From Bradyrhizobium embrapense (GTDB taxonomy: Bacteria > Pseudomonadota > Alphaproteobacteria > Rhizobiales > Xanthobacteraceae), in NCBI RefSeq assembly GCF_001189235.2, contig NZ_LFIP02000009.1:1-64000 (forward strand): DNA of 64,000 nucleotides, in the 5' to 3' direction. Within the stretch, counting starts at the first letter, position 1; every line of letters begins with the position of its first letter. A program made the translations under genes and the position numbers. The notes under the pieces are model-generated. The model saw only the letters and a list, made by a program, of their open reading frames with translations. It had not been told where the DNA came from and ran no database searches. This document shows, piece by piece, positions 23,812 through 32,420 of this stretch.

Positions 23812-25026
23812 TCAGGCCGCCATCGCCTTCCCGAGATTGTCGGCGACCTTGTCGAGGAATCCGGTGGTCGAGAGCCAGCGCTGGTCGGCGCCGACCAGGA
23901 GCGCGAGGTCCTTGGTCATGTAGCCCTCTTCAACGGTCGAAACGCAGACCTTCTCCAGCGTGGTCGCGAACTTGGCGAGCTCCGGATTGTTGTCGAGCTT
24001 GGCGCGGTGGGCGAGGCCACGCGTCCAGGCGAAGATCGACGCGATCGAGTTGGTCGAAGTCTCCTTGCCCTTCTGGTGCTCGCGGTAGTGGCGGGTCACC
24101 GTGCCGTGGGCGGCTTCGGCTTCGACCGTCTTGCCGTCCGGGGTGAGCAGCACCGAGGTCATCAGGCCGAGCGAGCCGTAACCCTGGGCCACGGTGTCGG
24201 ACTGCACGTCGCCGTCATAGTTCTTACAGGCCCAGACATAGCCGCCGGACCACTTCAGCGCCGAGGCCACCATGTCGTCGATCAGGCGGTGCTCGTAGGT
24301 CAGGCCCTTGGCGTCGAATTCCTTCTTGAACTCGCGGTCGAACACCTCCTGGAAGATGTCCTTGAAGCGGCCGTCATAGACCTTCAGGATCGTGTTCTTG
24401 GTCGACAGATAGACCGGGTAGTTGCGCATCAGGCCGTAGTTGAACGAGGCACGGGCGAAATCGACGATGGAGTCGTCGAGATTGTACATTTCCATCGCAA
24501 CGCCCGGACCGGTCGTCTTGAACACTTCCTTCTCGATGACGGTGCCGTCCTCGCCGACGAATTTCAGCGTCAGCACGCCCTTGCCGGGGAACTTGATGTC
24601 GGTGGCGCGGTACTGGTCGCCGAAGGCGTGGCGGCCGATGATGATCGGCTTGGTCCAGCCGGGAACCAGGCGCGGCACGTTCTTGCAGATGATGGGCTCG
24701 CGGAAGATGCAGCCGCCGAGGATGTTGCGGATGGTGCCGTTCGGCGACTTCCACATTTCCTTGAGGCCGAACTCCTTCACCCGGGCCTCGTCCGGGGTGA
24801 TGGTGGCGCATTTGACGCCGACGCCGACCTTCTTGATCGCGTTGGCGGCGTCGATGGTCACCTGGTCATTGGTCGCATCGCGGTATTCCATGCCGAGATC
24901 GAAATACAGCAGTTCGACATCCAGGAACGGGTTGATCAGCTTGTCCTTGATGTACTGCCAGATGATCCGGGTCATCTCGTCGCCATCGAGCTCGACGACG
25001 GGATTGGATACCTTGATTTTTGCCAT
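23812..25026 (-). CDS. icd: NADP-dependent isocitrate dehydrogenase
   Basis: A 404-residue TCA-cycle enzyme oxidising isocitrate to 2-oxoglutarate, of the eukaryote-like dimeric NADP type used by rhizobia. Motifs include VVELDGDEMTRIIWQYIKD at the N-terminus, the isocitrate-phosphate-site SPNGTIRNILGGCIFREPI, the metal site near KNYDGDVQSDTVAQGYGSLG and the NADP-site EAAHGTVTRHYREHQKGKET. Length is complete. It is oriented opposite to alaS and the channel, with the DUF3455 gene behind it. Confidence 0.98.
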   Translation of the reverse strand: MAKIKVSNPVVELDGDEMTRIIWQYIKDKLINPFLDVELLYFDLGMEYRDATNDQVTIDAANAIKKVGVGVKCATITPDEARVKEFGLKEMWKSPNGTIRNILGGCIFREPIICKNVPRLVPGWTKPIIIGRHAFGDQYRATDIKFPGKGVLTLKFVGEDGTVIEKEVFKTTGPGVAMEMYNLDDSIVDFARASFNYGLMRNYPVYLSTKNTILKVYDGRFKDIFQEVFDREFKKEFDAKGLTYEHRLIDDMVASALKWSGGYVWACKNYDGDVQSDTVAQGYGSLGLMTSVLLTPDGKTVEAEAAHGTVTRHYREHQKGKETSTNSIASIFAWTRGLAHRAKLDNNPELAKFATTLEKVCVSTVEEGYMTKDLALLVGADQRWLSTTGFLDKVADNLGKAMAA

Positions 25027-25152
25027 GACGGAGAGGCCCTCTTGGGAACAGCGCGCTTTTGACCGCGGGATGGTGAAATACGCCTGCGCTATAGCACCGC
25101 CTGGACGCGGGCGGAAGCGGACCGGTTATGCACTTTAAGCCCATCTTTTCAG

Positions 25153-26880
25153 CTAAAATGGGACCTGAGTGGCCGTCCCCGCGACGATATACCAGGTCAC
25201 GAACGGGCCGGCGATCAGGGCCCCCGGCAGACTCGATCCAGTCCGCCGCCAGGTGAAGGTCGCAATCACGGCGACGATCGCGAGCAGCGGCACGAACTGG
25301 ATCGCGACGATGGTCGAGAGCGGCACGAAACCGGGGTCCGGGAGCGGGTTGAACAGCTTACCGGTCAGCCACATCGTGCCGTATTGCAGCACCAGCAACA
25401 CGATGAAACCGAAGGTCAGCGCCAGGATGTTGGTGAGGTACAGCGCCCCGCGCGGCGCATCCATGGTCGAGAAATTCCGGTGCAGCACGTGCAGCGCCAC
25501 CACGAAGAACGCCGTGAACGGAATCAGATAGATCAGGAAGATGAGGAATTGCTTCGCGCTCATCAACTTCAATGCGACGATCCAGAACCTGAAGTCGATC
25601 TTGAAGGCGAGGTCGGCGAGCCAGAGCGCGGCGTAACCCGCCGCAACCGAGATCAGCGCGATCACGACGGATTGACCGACGAGGCCGGCCCGGCTGGCCC
25701 GCTTCGGAGCGAACCGCATCAGGGCCAGCGTGATCAAGAGGTTGATGGTGGCCCAGACCAGGATCTGGTTGGTGATGCCCTGGGGCAGGAATGCGCTCGG
25801 GGTGACGAAGGTGCCGCCCAGCGCAAAAGCGGGGTAGTAGGTCAGCGCTGGGATGAAGGCGGACAGGATGAATGCCGTGGTCCAGCGCCGCCCGCTCGCG
25901 GCCTGATGCGGCGGCATGGTGCCGTCGGCGACCGCCGGCAGCCGCAGGCGGGAGAACATCGATGCCTCCAGCAGCCCGTCGAATGTTCCGATCACCAGCG
26001 CAACGAACCCGATGAGGGCGATGAGCGTGCCGATCTCCTTGCGGAACCAGATCTGGTCGCTGGCCGGGCGCGGGGTGCCGCCCTTCAATGTCTTGGCGAA
26101 CCAGTCGAGGCTGTAGCCGATCGCCTCATGCGAGATGTGCTCGGCCGGATGGGTCATCGCCGGGGTGTACAGCACCCGCGCGGTGCCATTGGCCGGATCG
26201 CCGTAGACCTTGCCCGGCTCGACCGCGCCCTGCGTGCCGAACAGCGCCCAGAGTTTTGGGCTCGTGGTGACGTCGCGGGCGAGGTCGACGCCCCACATCA
26301 GCGTGGAGAACTCCTCGTACTGGGCGAACACCAGCGCGGTGTTGCGCGGCCAGCTCGTGGTACCCTCGGCGGCGAATGGCTTGCCGGTGGAGGAGCCTTC
26401 GAGGACCATCGACTTGTAGTCGTTGGGCATGGCTGCGGCCGCTGCCAGCACGGTCCAGCCGCCCATCGAATGGCCCTCGAGCCCGATATTCTCCTTGTCG
26501 ACGAAGGGCAGGCTGCGGAGATAGGCAAGCCCGTCAGGTCCGCCAAAGCCGTTGGCGAAGGAGGGCGGGTCGCTGTAGCCGTGGCCGGTCTGGTCGAGCG
26601 CCAGCACCACATAGCCGCGGCGCGCGAACTCGATGGCGAAGCCGTCCTGGGTCTCGCGCGAATTGATATAGCCGTGGACGGCGAGGATGCCGGGTGCCGG
26701 GATCTGCGGCGTCGCGTTCGGCGGGATGTAGAGCAGGGCGCTCATGGTGTTGCCCTTGGCGCCCTTGAACCTGACATCCTCGATCCGGATGCCGCCCGCG
26801 GTCTGCGTGAGGTAGGCGAGCAGGCCTCCCGCCACGATCAAGACCACGCCCACAATCGCCAGCGTCCATCTGCCCCGCAT
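25153..26880 (-). CDS. Alpha/beta hydrolase fused to an eight-TM membrane domain
   Basis: A 575-residue protein. One N-terminal membrane anchor (residues 7-25) precedes an extracytoplasmic alpha/beta hydrolase domain (about 30-280) with nucleophile elbow GHSMGG (Ser138), an AVHGY oxyanion motif and a candidate acid/His in the THPAEHISHEA region. Residues 290-575 hold about eight hydrophobic segments with no recognised transporter motif. The fusion of a periplasmic hydrolase to a polytopic domain resembles membrane esterase/acyl-transfer enzymes, but I know no function for this architecture. It lies alone between icd and trmJ; ATG at 26880 is the only plausible start. Confidence 0.8.
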   Translation of the reverse strand: MRGRWTLAIVGVVLIVAGGLLAYLTQTAGGIRIEDVRFKGAKGNTMSALLYIPPNATPQIPAPGILAVHGYINSRETQDGFAIEFARRGYVVLALDQTGHGYSDPPSFANGFGGPDGLAYLRSLPFVDKENIGLEGHSMGGWTVLAAAAAMPNDYKSMVLEGSSTGKPFAAEGTTSWPRNTALVFAQYEEFSTLMWGVDLARDVTTSPKLWALFGTQGAVEPGKVYGDPANGTARVLYTPAMTHPAEHISHEAIGYSLDWFAKTLKGGTPRPASDQIWFRKEIGTLIALIGFVALVIGTFDGLLEASMFSRLRLPAVADGTMPPHQAASGRRWTTAFILSAFIPALTYYPAFALGGTFVTPSAFLPQGITNQILVWATINLLITLALMRFAPKRASRAGLVGQSVVIALISVAAGYAALWLADLAFKIDFRFWIVALKLMSAKQFLIFLIYLIPFTAFFVVALHVLHRNFSTMDAPRGALYLTNILALTFGFIVLLVLQYGTMWLTGKLFNPLPDPGFVPLSTIVAIQFVPLLAIVAVIATFTWRRTGSSLPGALIAGPFVTWYIVAGTATQVPF

Positions 26881-27182
26881 TGTCCCCCCAAGGTGTCTCG
26901 CCGTTCAACCGGCGTCTCAAGCGTGCCTTTACAGCTTCGCTTTGGTTGTGGTTGATAGCCTATCCGAAGGCCAAGCGCGCGCAAGCGGCAGCCCTCGCGC
27001 AGTGCGAATGGGACTCCGATTGAGGATTCGCAAACGCGGCTAACCCTGTTATCTCCTTGGAGAAAATGGTCGCGCGCAAAACCGGTGCAAAGCTGGTTGC
27101 GCCGTCCTGCATGAGAGTTTGAATCAGCCGCTTCGGAAGCTGATTCAAAATCTCCAGACGTTGAATCAGAAAGTGAAGTGAG
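26881..27182. other. Intergenic region with 11-bp inverted repeat before trmJ
   Basis: TTTGAATCAGC at 27118-27128 and GCTGATTCAAA at 27139-27149 form a perfect stem with a 10-base loop; a third TTGAATCAG occurs at 27161. No gene is seen in the 302 bp. The palindrome lies 34 bp before the trmJ start and could be an operator, or a terminator-like leader structure. Confidence 0.6.
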
Positions 27183-28382
27183 ATGTCCGGCACCGACAAG
27201 ACCAAGGCAGGGCACGACCTTGCCGGTCCCGTCGTCATCCTGGTCGAGCCGCAGCTTGGCGAGAACATCGGCATGGCCGCGCGCGCGATGGGCAACTTCG
27301 CGCTGACCCGAATGCGGATCGTCAATCCGCGTGACGGCTGGCCGAACCTTGCCGCCCAGCGCGCCGCCGCCGGCGCCGACCACATCATTGGTTCCGTCGA
27401 GCTGTTCGACACGGTCGAGCAGGCGATCGCCGATCTCACGCTGGTGTTTGCCACCACCGCACGTGCCCACGACCAGGCCAAGCCGGTGGTCGGGCCGGAA
27501 GGCGCGGCGGGCGAGATCGTCCGCCATGTCGCATCCGGCGGCGGGGCCGGCATCCTGTTCGGACGGGAGCGCTCCGGCCTGACCAATGAGGAGGTCGCGC
27601 TCGCCAACCGCATCATCACCTTCCCGGTCAATCCGGGGTTCGCCTCGCTCAACCTGGCGCAGGCGGTGCTGCTGATGGGCTATGAGTGGTTCAAGCTTTC
27701 GACGGCGGGCGCGCTGCCGTTCGCGATGCCCGAACGGTCCGAGCCGGCTTCCCAGCACCAGATGCAGGCGTTCTTCGACAACCTCGTCGCCGAGCTCGAC
27801 AAGGTCGAGTTCCTGCGACCGGCGGAGAAGCGCGACACCATGCTGGTGAACCTGCGCAACATCTTCACCCGGATGGACCCGACCAAGCAGGACATGCACA
27901 CGCTCCATGGAGTCGTGATGGCGATCGCCGAGGGGCGCAAGGGGCCGGCCAAGGGCGGCGTGCTCGACGGCGCCCAGGCAACCCGGCTACGGGCGCTGCT
28001 CGCCGAGCAGGGGCAGGGCGGTGCCGCCGCCGACAGCTCCAGCACGGTGCGCGGCCTCGCCCGGCTGCTCCGCCGCAATCCGACCGACGCCGAGCGGATC
28101 CTGTGGCAGGCGCTGACGCGGGACCGCCGCTTCGCCGGCCAGTTCAAGCGCCAGACCCCGGTCGGCCGCCACATCCCCGACTTCGTCTCCTTCGTGCACC
28201 GGCTCGCGATCGAGCTGGTCAATGCCGGCGAGAGCGACGCCATCGGCATCGACCGCGCCAAGCGCAGAGCCTGGCTCGAGGCGCGCGACTATCGGGTGAT
28301 CGACATGCAGGTAGCCGATGTCGAGCGCGACCTCGACGTCGAACTGGCGCGGCTGGAGGGGAGTTTGCGGCAGGGGCGGTGA
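27183..28382 (+). CDS. trmJ: TrmJ tRNA (Cm32/Um32) methyltransferase fused to a DUF559 nuclease-like domain
   Basis: A 399-residue two-domain protein. Residues 15-250 are a SPOUT 2'-O-methyltransferase of the TrmJ type: VVILVEPQLGENIGMAARAM with the knot motifs ILFGRERSGLTNEEVALANR and INFP-like ITFPVNPGFASLNLAQAV. It should methylate position 32 of tRNA anticodon loops. After a Ser/Ala/Gly linker, residues 290-390 match DUF559, a PD-(D/E)xK (Vsr-like) fold: LRRNPTDAERILWQALTRDR, FKRQTPVGRHIPDFVSF (Asp333) and LAIELVNAGE (Glu344). The usual ELDG..H is changed to ELVNAG, so nuclease activity is doubtful. TrmJ alone is about 245-260 residues, so the fusion is notable. Confidence 0.9.
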   Translation: MSGTDKTKAGHDLAGPVVILVEPQLGENIGMAARAMGNFALTRMRIVNPRDGWPNLAAQRAAAGADHIIGSVELFDTVEQAIADLTLVFATTARAHDQAKPVVGPEGAAGEIVRHVASGGGAGILFGRERSGLTNEEVALANRIITFPVNPGFASLNLAQAVLLMGYEWFKLSTAGALPFAMPERSEPASQHQMQAFFDNLVAELDKVEFLRPAEKRDTMLVNLRNIFTRMDPTKQDMHTLHGVVMAIAEGRKGPAKGGVLDGAQATRLRALLAEQGQGGAAADSSSTVRGLARLLRRNPTDAERILWQALTRDRRFAGQFKRQTPVGRHIPDFVSFVHRLAIELVNAGESDAIGIDRAKRRAWLEARDYRVIDMQVADVERDLDVELARLEGSLRQGR

Positions 28383-28563
28383 GCTTTCGCCGTTATGCTG
28401 ATCGCCTGATGGCGTCGAGATTGATCGCGACCTCTCCAAACGTCTTCCCGGCTTTCGCCAGGACGACACCCTCATCGTAGCGCGAGCTTTGAGTCACACG
28501 CCGCACTCTCGCGACATGCGACTCGGACTTGACGTCGATTTGCCCGACGGCCCTCTTCGTTAA

Positions 28564-29334
28564 TCAGGCCGCGCTGTAGCCGCCGTCGACCACCTGCGAT
28601 GCGCCCGTCATGAAGGATGCCTTGTCCGAGCACATCCAGACCACCGCCTCCGCGATTTCCTCTGGGACCCCAAGGCGGCGTGCGGGCACCTTGGCGATGA
28701 TCTCGTCGTAACGCTCGTCCATCGTCTCCTTGGTCATCGGCGTCTTGATGTATCCGGGATTGACGCAATTCACGCGGATGCCGTCCTGGGCATATTCGAT
28801 CGCCGCAGACTTGGTCAGCCCGACGACACCATGCTTGGTCGCGACATAGTGGGCTGATGTCGCTAGTCCGACCAGCCCGGCGATCGAGGCGGTGTTGACG
28901 ATCGCGCCGCCGCCGCCCTGCTTCAGCATCTGTGCGACCTCGTATTTGAGGCACAGGAACACGCCCATCAGATTGACCGAGAGCATCTTCGCCACCGAAG
29001 CCTGGGTGAGTTCATGGATGCGCTGGCCGGGCGGTCCGACGGAGCGCCCGGCAACGCCCGCATTGTTGAACGCGGAATCGATCCGCCCGAACGCAGATAC
29101 CGTGCGTGCCACCATGTTGGCGACATCGGTCTCGTCGGTGACGTCACCTTGGATCGCGATCGACTGGCCGCCTGCGGCGTTGATGAGCGCGACCGTCTCA
29201 TCGATTCCGTCCCTCGACAGGTCGGACACCGCGACGCGCGCGCCTTCGCGCGCCATGGCAATCGCCGTTGCCCGGCCGATGCCGGAGCCACCGCCTGTCA
29301 CCAATGCCGCCTTGCCGTCCAGAATACCTGTCAT
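28564..29334 (-). CDS. Short-chain dehydrogenase/reductase
   Basis: A 256-residue classical SDR. The NAD(P) motif is VTGGGSGIGRATA near residue 13, an Asp in VSDLSRDG suggests NAD+ preference, NNAG is at about residue 90, and the catalytic Ser and Tyr-x-x-x-Lys are in NTASIAGL and AHYVATKHG. The C-terminal NPGYIKTPM is typical. GGGAGGAG lies before the ATG. It is 34 bp behind an amino-acid/aromatic-type ABC substrate-binding protein on the same strand, suggesting a catabolic pair. The substrate is unknown. Confidence 0.92.
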   Translation of the reverse strand: MTGILDGKAALVTGGGSGIGRATAIAMAREGARVAVSDLSRDGIDETVALINAAGGQSIAIQGDVTDETDVANMVARTVSAFGRIDSAFNNAGVAGRSVGPPGQRIHELTQASVAKMLSVNLMGVFLCLKYEVAQMLKQGGGGAIVNTASIAGLVGLATSAHYVATKHGVVGLTKSAAIEYAQDGIRVNCVNPGYIKTPMTKETMDERYDEIIAKVPARRLGVPEEIAEAVVWMCSDKASFMTGASQVVDGGYSAA

Positions 29335-29368
29335 GACAAACTCCTCCCGCGCTTTGCTTCGATTGCGA

Positions 29369-30592
29369 TCAAGCCTTCGAGATGCCGCCGTCGATGACGG
29401 GTCCCAGCGGCTCGTAGCGTTCGCCGCTGAAGCGCGTCAGCTGCAATTGCTCGAGCGGATAGTAGTCGGTCGGCGAGGTGTTGATCTTGATGCCCGGCAG
29501 CAGCATGTCGGATTCGACATCCCTGAGGTTCGCCGCCTGCTTGATGATGTTTTCCGACGAGACGTCGTCGCCGCACTGCTTGAGCACCTGAACCAGGATC
29601 TGGCTGGTGAGATAGCCGGTGACCGCGTAGATGTCGTTCCTGGCGGCCGCCGGATCGTATTTGTCGAGGAATGCGCGCCATTTCTGGATCGCGGGATCGT
29701 TGTCCCAGGCCGCGTCGACGGGATCCTTCAAATAGGCACTCGAGATGATGCCCTTGGACTCGCCGAAGCCGGCTGCCTTCAGCGTCGAGCCGGCGGAGGA
29801 GGCGTTGTTGCCGATGTAGTGCGCCGGCTGCCAGCCGAGCTCGGCGATCTTCTTGATGCCTTGCGCCGCGAATTTCGGCGTGGTCATGCTCATGAACACG
29901 TTGGCGCCGGCGGATTTGCAGCGGACCACCTGGCTGTCGATGGTTGGATCCGCCGTCTCGTAGGACAGCTCGGCCACGATCGCGGACGTCTTGGCGCCGA
30001 GGCCGTCCTTGAAACCCTTCAGCACGTCGCGTCCGAAATCGTCGTTCTGGTAGACGATGCCGATCTTGGGATCGGTCTGTGTCGACAGGACGTGCTGCGC
30101 GAAGGCTCGCCCTTCGATCTGGTAGCAGGGCTGGAAGCCCATGGTGTAGGGGAAATTCTTGTAGTCGCCGAACTTGGTGGCGCCCGAGGCGATGAAGAGG
30201 TGCGGGACCTTCTTCTGGTTCATGTATTTCATGATCGCGGCATTGGTCGGCGCACCGAGCGGCGCGAACAGCACGTCGATCTCGTCGCCTTCAACCAGCT
30301 TGCGCGCCTGTTCCACCGTTTTGGCCGGGCTGTAGCCGTCGTCATAGGTGATGTATTTGATTATGCGGCCGTTGATGCCGCCTTGCTCGTTGATCATCTT
30401 GAAATAGCCGCCGGGCGTGCGGCCGATCGACGAATAGACCGCGGCCGGTCCCGAATAGGCGTCGATGTTGCCGATCACGATCTCGGTCTTGCCTTTGGCG
30501 ATGGCAGGCGTGCCGAGCAGCAGCGTCGCCGACGCGGCGGTGCCCTTGATGAGATCACGACGAGTGAGCTGGGGTGAACGGTTCCTTGGCAT
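29369..30592 (-). CDS. Tat-exported ABC transporter substrate-binding protein (branched-chain amino acid/amide type)
   Basis: A 407-residue periplasmic binding protein of the Peripla_BP_6 (LivJ/UrtA-like) class. The N-terminus PQLTRRDLIKGTAASATLLL is a twin-arginine signal with an AIAKG processing region, and the mature part starts TEIVIGNIDAYSGPAAVYS. Rhizobial members often carry aromatic acids, amides or urea. No permease or ATPase genes are adjacent, so it is an orphan receptor relying on transporters elsewhere. GGAGG six bases before the second ATG favours the start at 30592. The SDR gene follows 34 bp downstream. Confidence 0.9.
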   Translation of the reverse strand: MPRNRSPQLTRRDLIKGTAASATLLLGTPAIAKGKTEIVIGNIDAYSGPAAVYSSIGRTPGGYFKMINEQGGINGRIIKYITYDDGYSPAKTVEQARKLVEGDEIDVLFAPLGAPTNAAIMKYMNQKKVPHLFIASGATKFGDYKNFPYTMGFQPCYQIEGRAFAQHVLSTQTDPKIGIVYQNDDFGRDVLKGFKDGLGAKTSAIVAELSYETADPTIDSQVVRCKSAGANVFMSMTTPKFAAQGIKKIAELGWQPAHYIGNNASSAGSTLKAAGFGESKGIISSAYLKDPVDAAWDNDPAIQKWRAFLDKYDPAAARNDIYAVTGYLTSQILVQVLKQCGDDVSSENIIKQAANLRDVESDMLLPGIKINTSPTDYYPLEQLQLTRFSGERYEPLGPVIDGGISKA

Positions 30593-30772
30593 TGTCATCC
30601 TCCGTTTCTTGTTGTTGGCCGTTTGGCATTATTGGCCGTTTGGCAGCCTCTGACGGGCATGTCGGCTCAAAGCATTTCACAGCCTCCGAGCCGGATCAAA
30701 CCAGTCTAGGAGTGATGTGCGGCGGAACTTGTGTGCAGTCGCTATTGCCGGAAATATTCGCGCGGTGTCAGG

Positions 30773-30810
30773 GTCCGGCGCGGCAGATCGAATGATCCGC
30801 CGCGCCGGAC
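30773..30810 (-). terminator. Terminator hairpin after the PACE gene
   Basis: GTCCGGCGCGGC at 30773-30784 pairs perfectly with GCCGCGCCGGAC at 30799-30810. It lies 12 bp past the PACE gene stop on the minus strand. Confidence 0.7.
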
Positions 30811-30821
30811 GCCAAGATTGA

Positions 30822-31283
30822 TCAAGCCGCCAGGGCCCGGCTCGCCGCGCCATCGCGCGTGCGGAGCTCGCGCAGCGGAAACACGCGATCGTACGCGATG
30901 TTGAAGACGAACGCGTAGACCAGATAGAACGCGACGATCGAGATATCCATCATCAGCGCGGCCCACAGCGAGACGCCGAGATACCAGGCGACGAACGGGA
31001 TCAGCAGCACGATCAGGCCGGCCTCGAACAGCATCGCGTGTGCGACACGGATCGGCACCGTCTTGGCGACACGGCCGGTGACGCGGACCAGCGCGTGGTC
31101 GAAGCCGAGGTTGAACAGCAAGTTCCAGATCGTCGCCACCGTCGCGGAGACGACGCCGATGACGCCCATATGGGCGACCGGCTGATTGAACAGCCACGCG
31201 GCTGCCGGCGTGAAGATGGCGATACCGATCAGTTCGAACAGGACTGCGTGCCTGATCCGGTCGGAGAAGGAACGCATGGACAT
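30822..31283 (-). CDS. PACE-family multidrug efflux protein
   Basis: A 153-residue, four-TM inner-membrane protein built of two repeated bacterial transmembrane pair domains: residues 1-65 (RIRHAVLFELIGIAIFTPAA, GVIGVVSATVATIWNLLFN) and 70-135 (RVAHAMLFEAGLIVLLIPFV, ALMMDISIVAFYLVYAFVFN). The repeated R.xHAxLFExG and the acidic residue in the first helix are PACE hallmarks; AceI exports chlorhexidine and polyamines. AAGGGG spaced before the ATG at 31283 fixes the start, so a longer upstream frame is discarded. It is divergent from a LysR gene, as aceI is from aceR. Confidence 0.92.
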   Translation of the reverse strand: MSMRSFSDRIRHAVLFELIGIAIFTPAAAWLFNQPVAHMGVIGVVSATVATIWNLLFNLGFDHALVRVTGRVAKTVPIRVAHAMLFEAGLIVLLIPFVAWYLGVSLWAALMMDISIVAFYLVYAFVFNIAYDRVFPLRELRTRDGAASRALAA

Positions 31284-31303
31284 TTTGAAACCCCTTATTC
31301 TTG

Positions 31304-31353
31304 TTTGACGCGTTTTCTTCACGCGAACGGGTATCCGCTTCGCTTGAAAACGC
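31304..31353. repeat. Dispersed palindromic repeat, family B, in the LysR/PACE intergenic region
   Basis: TTTGACGCGTTTTCTTCACG runs into CGAACGGGTATCCGCTTCGC and TTGAAAACGC; ends GCGTTTTC and GAAAACGC are inverted. A truncated copy in the other orientation occurs at 55482-55519. It lies between the PACE start and the candidate operator. Confidence 0.75.
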
Positions 31354-31376
31354 TTTCGTCGTTGTGACCGGATTTC

Positions 31377-31395
31377 TATCTGATATTGTGGGATA
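31377..31395. promoter_or_regulatory. Candidate LysR operator TATC-N11-GATA
   Basis: TATCTGATATTGTGGGATA has 4-bp inverted arms with an 11-bp centre, the T-N11-A architecture of LysR sites. It lies 33 bp before the LysR start and about 95 bp from the PACE start, well placed to control both. Confidence 0.5.
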
Positions 31396-31427
31396 AGAAA
31401 GTTAGGTAATATCTGGAAAAGAGATAG

Positions 31428-32318
31428 ATGGCCGTCTCCATGGACCAGCTCGAATCCTTCGTGGCGGCGGCCGAGCAGGGCTCGTTCTCCGGTGCGGCGC
31501 GGCTGCTGAAGAAGGCGCAATCGGCTGTCAGCACCCACGTCGCCAATCTGGAGACGGACCTCGGGATTGCACTGTTCGACCGGGCCGGTCGTAATCCGGT
31601 GCTGACCGAAGCGGGCGCCCGGCTATTGCCGGAAGCGAAATTGATCCTCGATCGCCGCGAGCATCTGATCGGTGTTGCCAGCAGTTTCGAGGCGCATGTC
31701 GAGAAGCGCCTGGTGGTGGCGATCGACGAACTCTATCCGGAGAGCGCGGTCGGGGAGCTGTTCGCGGAATTCGCCGGGCGTTTTCCCCATGTCGAGCTGG
31801 AACTGCTGTTTCCGATCATGGAGGACGTCAGCCGCCTCGTACTCGACGGCAAGGCCGATGTCGGCGTGATGTGGCGGCAGGAGCAGCTGCCGCCCGAGCT
31901 CGGCTTCAAGACCATCGGCTGGGTGCCGCTGCAGCTCGTCTGCGGCAAGAACCATCCGCTGGCGCATGGAAGAGTGGATTGGGAGGAGCTGAAGCGGCAT
32001 CGCCAGATCATGGTCACGGTGCGTAACGAAGGCACCGAGCGGCACCGGCTGCGTGTCGCAGCCGAGGTGTGGTGGGTCGAGAGCCACTGGGTGATCCTGC
32101 AGATCCTCAAGCAGGGCGTCGGCTGGGCGCTGATCCCGGCGCACATCATGGCGAGTTCGCCGGTGGCCGAGGACCTCGCCATTCCCGAACTGGAGTTCGA
32201 CGAGGGCGCGCATCCCGTTGCGCTCGAAGTGGTCTGGCACAAGCAGCGGCCGGCGGGGCCGGCGGCGAAATGGCTGCGCCGCCGCTTCGCCACGCGACCG
32301 CCGATGCTCCGGATGTGA
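31428..32318 (+). CDS. LysR-family regulator, divergent from PACE pump
   Basis: A 296-residue LysR protein. The DNA-binding part reads MDQLESFVAAAEQGSFSGAA then RLLKKAQSAVSTHVANLE; residues 90-290 are the effector-binding domain. By analogy with AceR next to aceI in Acinetobacter, it likely activates the adjacent PACE gene when an exported amine or biocide is present. An alternative start is Met 5 (31440). Confidence 0.92.
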   Translation: MAVSMDQLESFVAAAEQGSFSGAARLLKKAQSAVSTHVANLETDLGIALFDRAGRNPVLTEAGARLLPEAKLILDRREHLIGVASSFEAHVEKRLVVAIDELYPESAVGELFAEFAGRFPHVELELLFPIMEDVSRLVLDGKADVGVMWRQEQLPPELGFKTIGWVPLQLVCGKNHPLAHGRVDWEELKRHRQIMVTVRNEGTERHRLRVAAEVWWVESHWVILQILKQGVGWALIPAHIMASSPVAEDLAIPELEFDEGAHPVALEVVWHKQRPAGPAAKWLRRRFATRPPMLRM

Positions 32319-32420
32319 CGGGACGGGCGCGTCGGACAACGTCGCTCGCCCCATGGGAGCTGACAGCTCGACGGCGATGTGTTGCCATGCGCGTTGCACT
32401 GACTGGACAGGGTGGAGACG

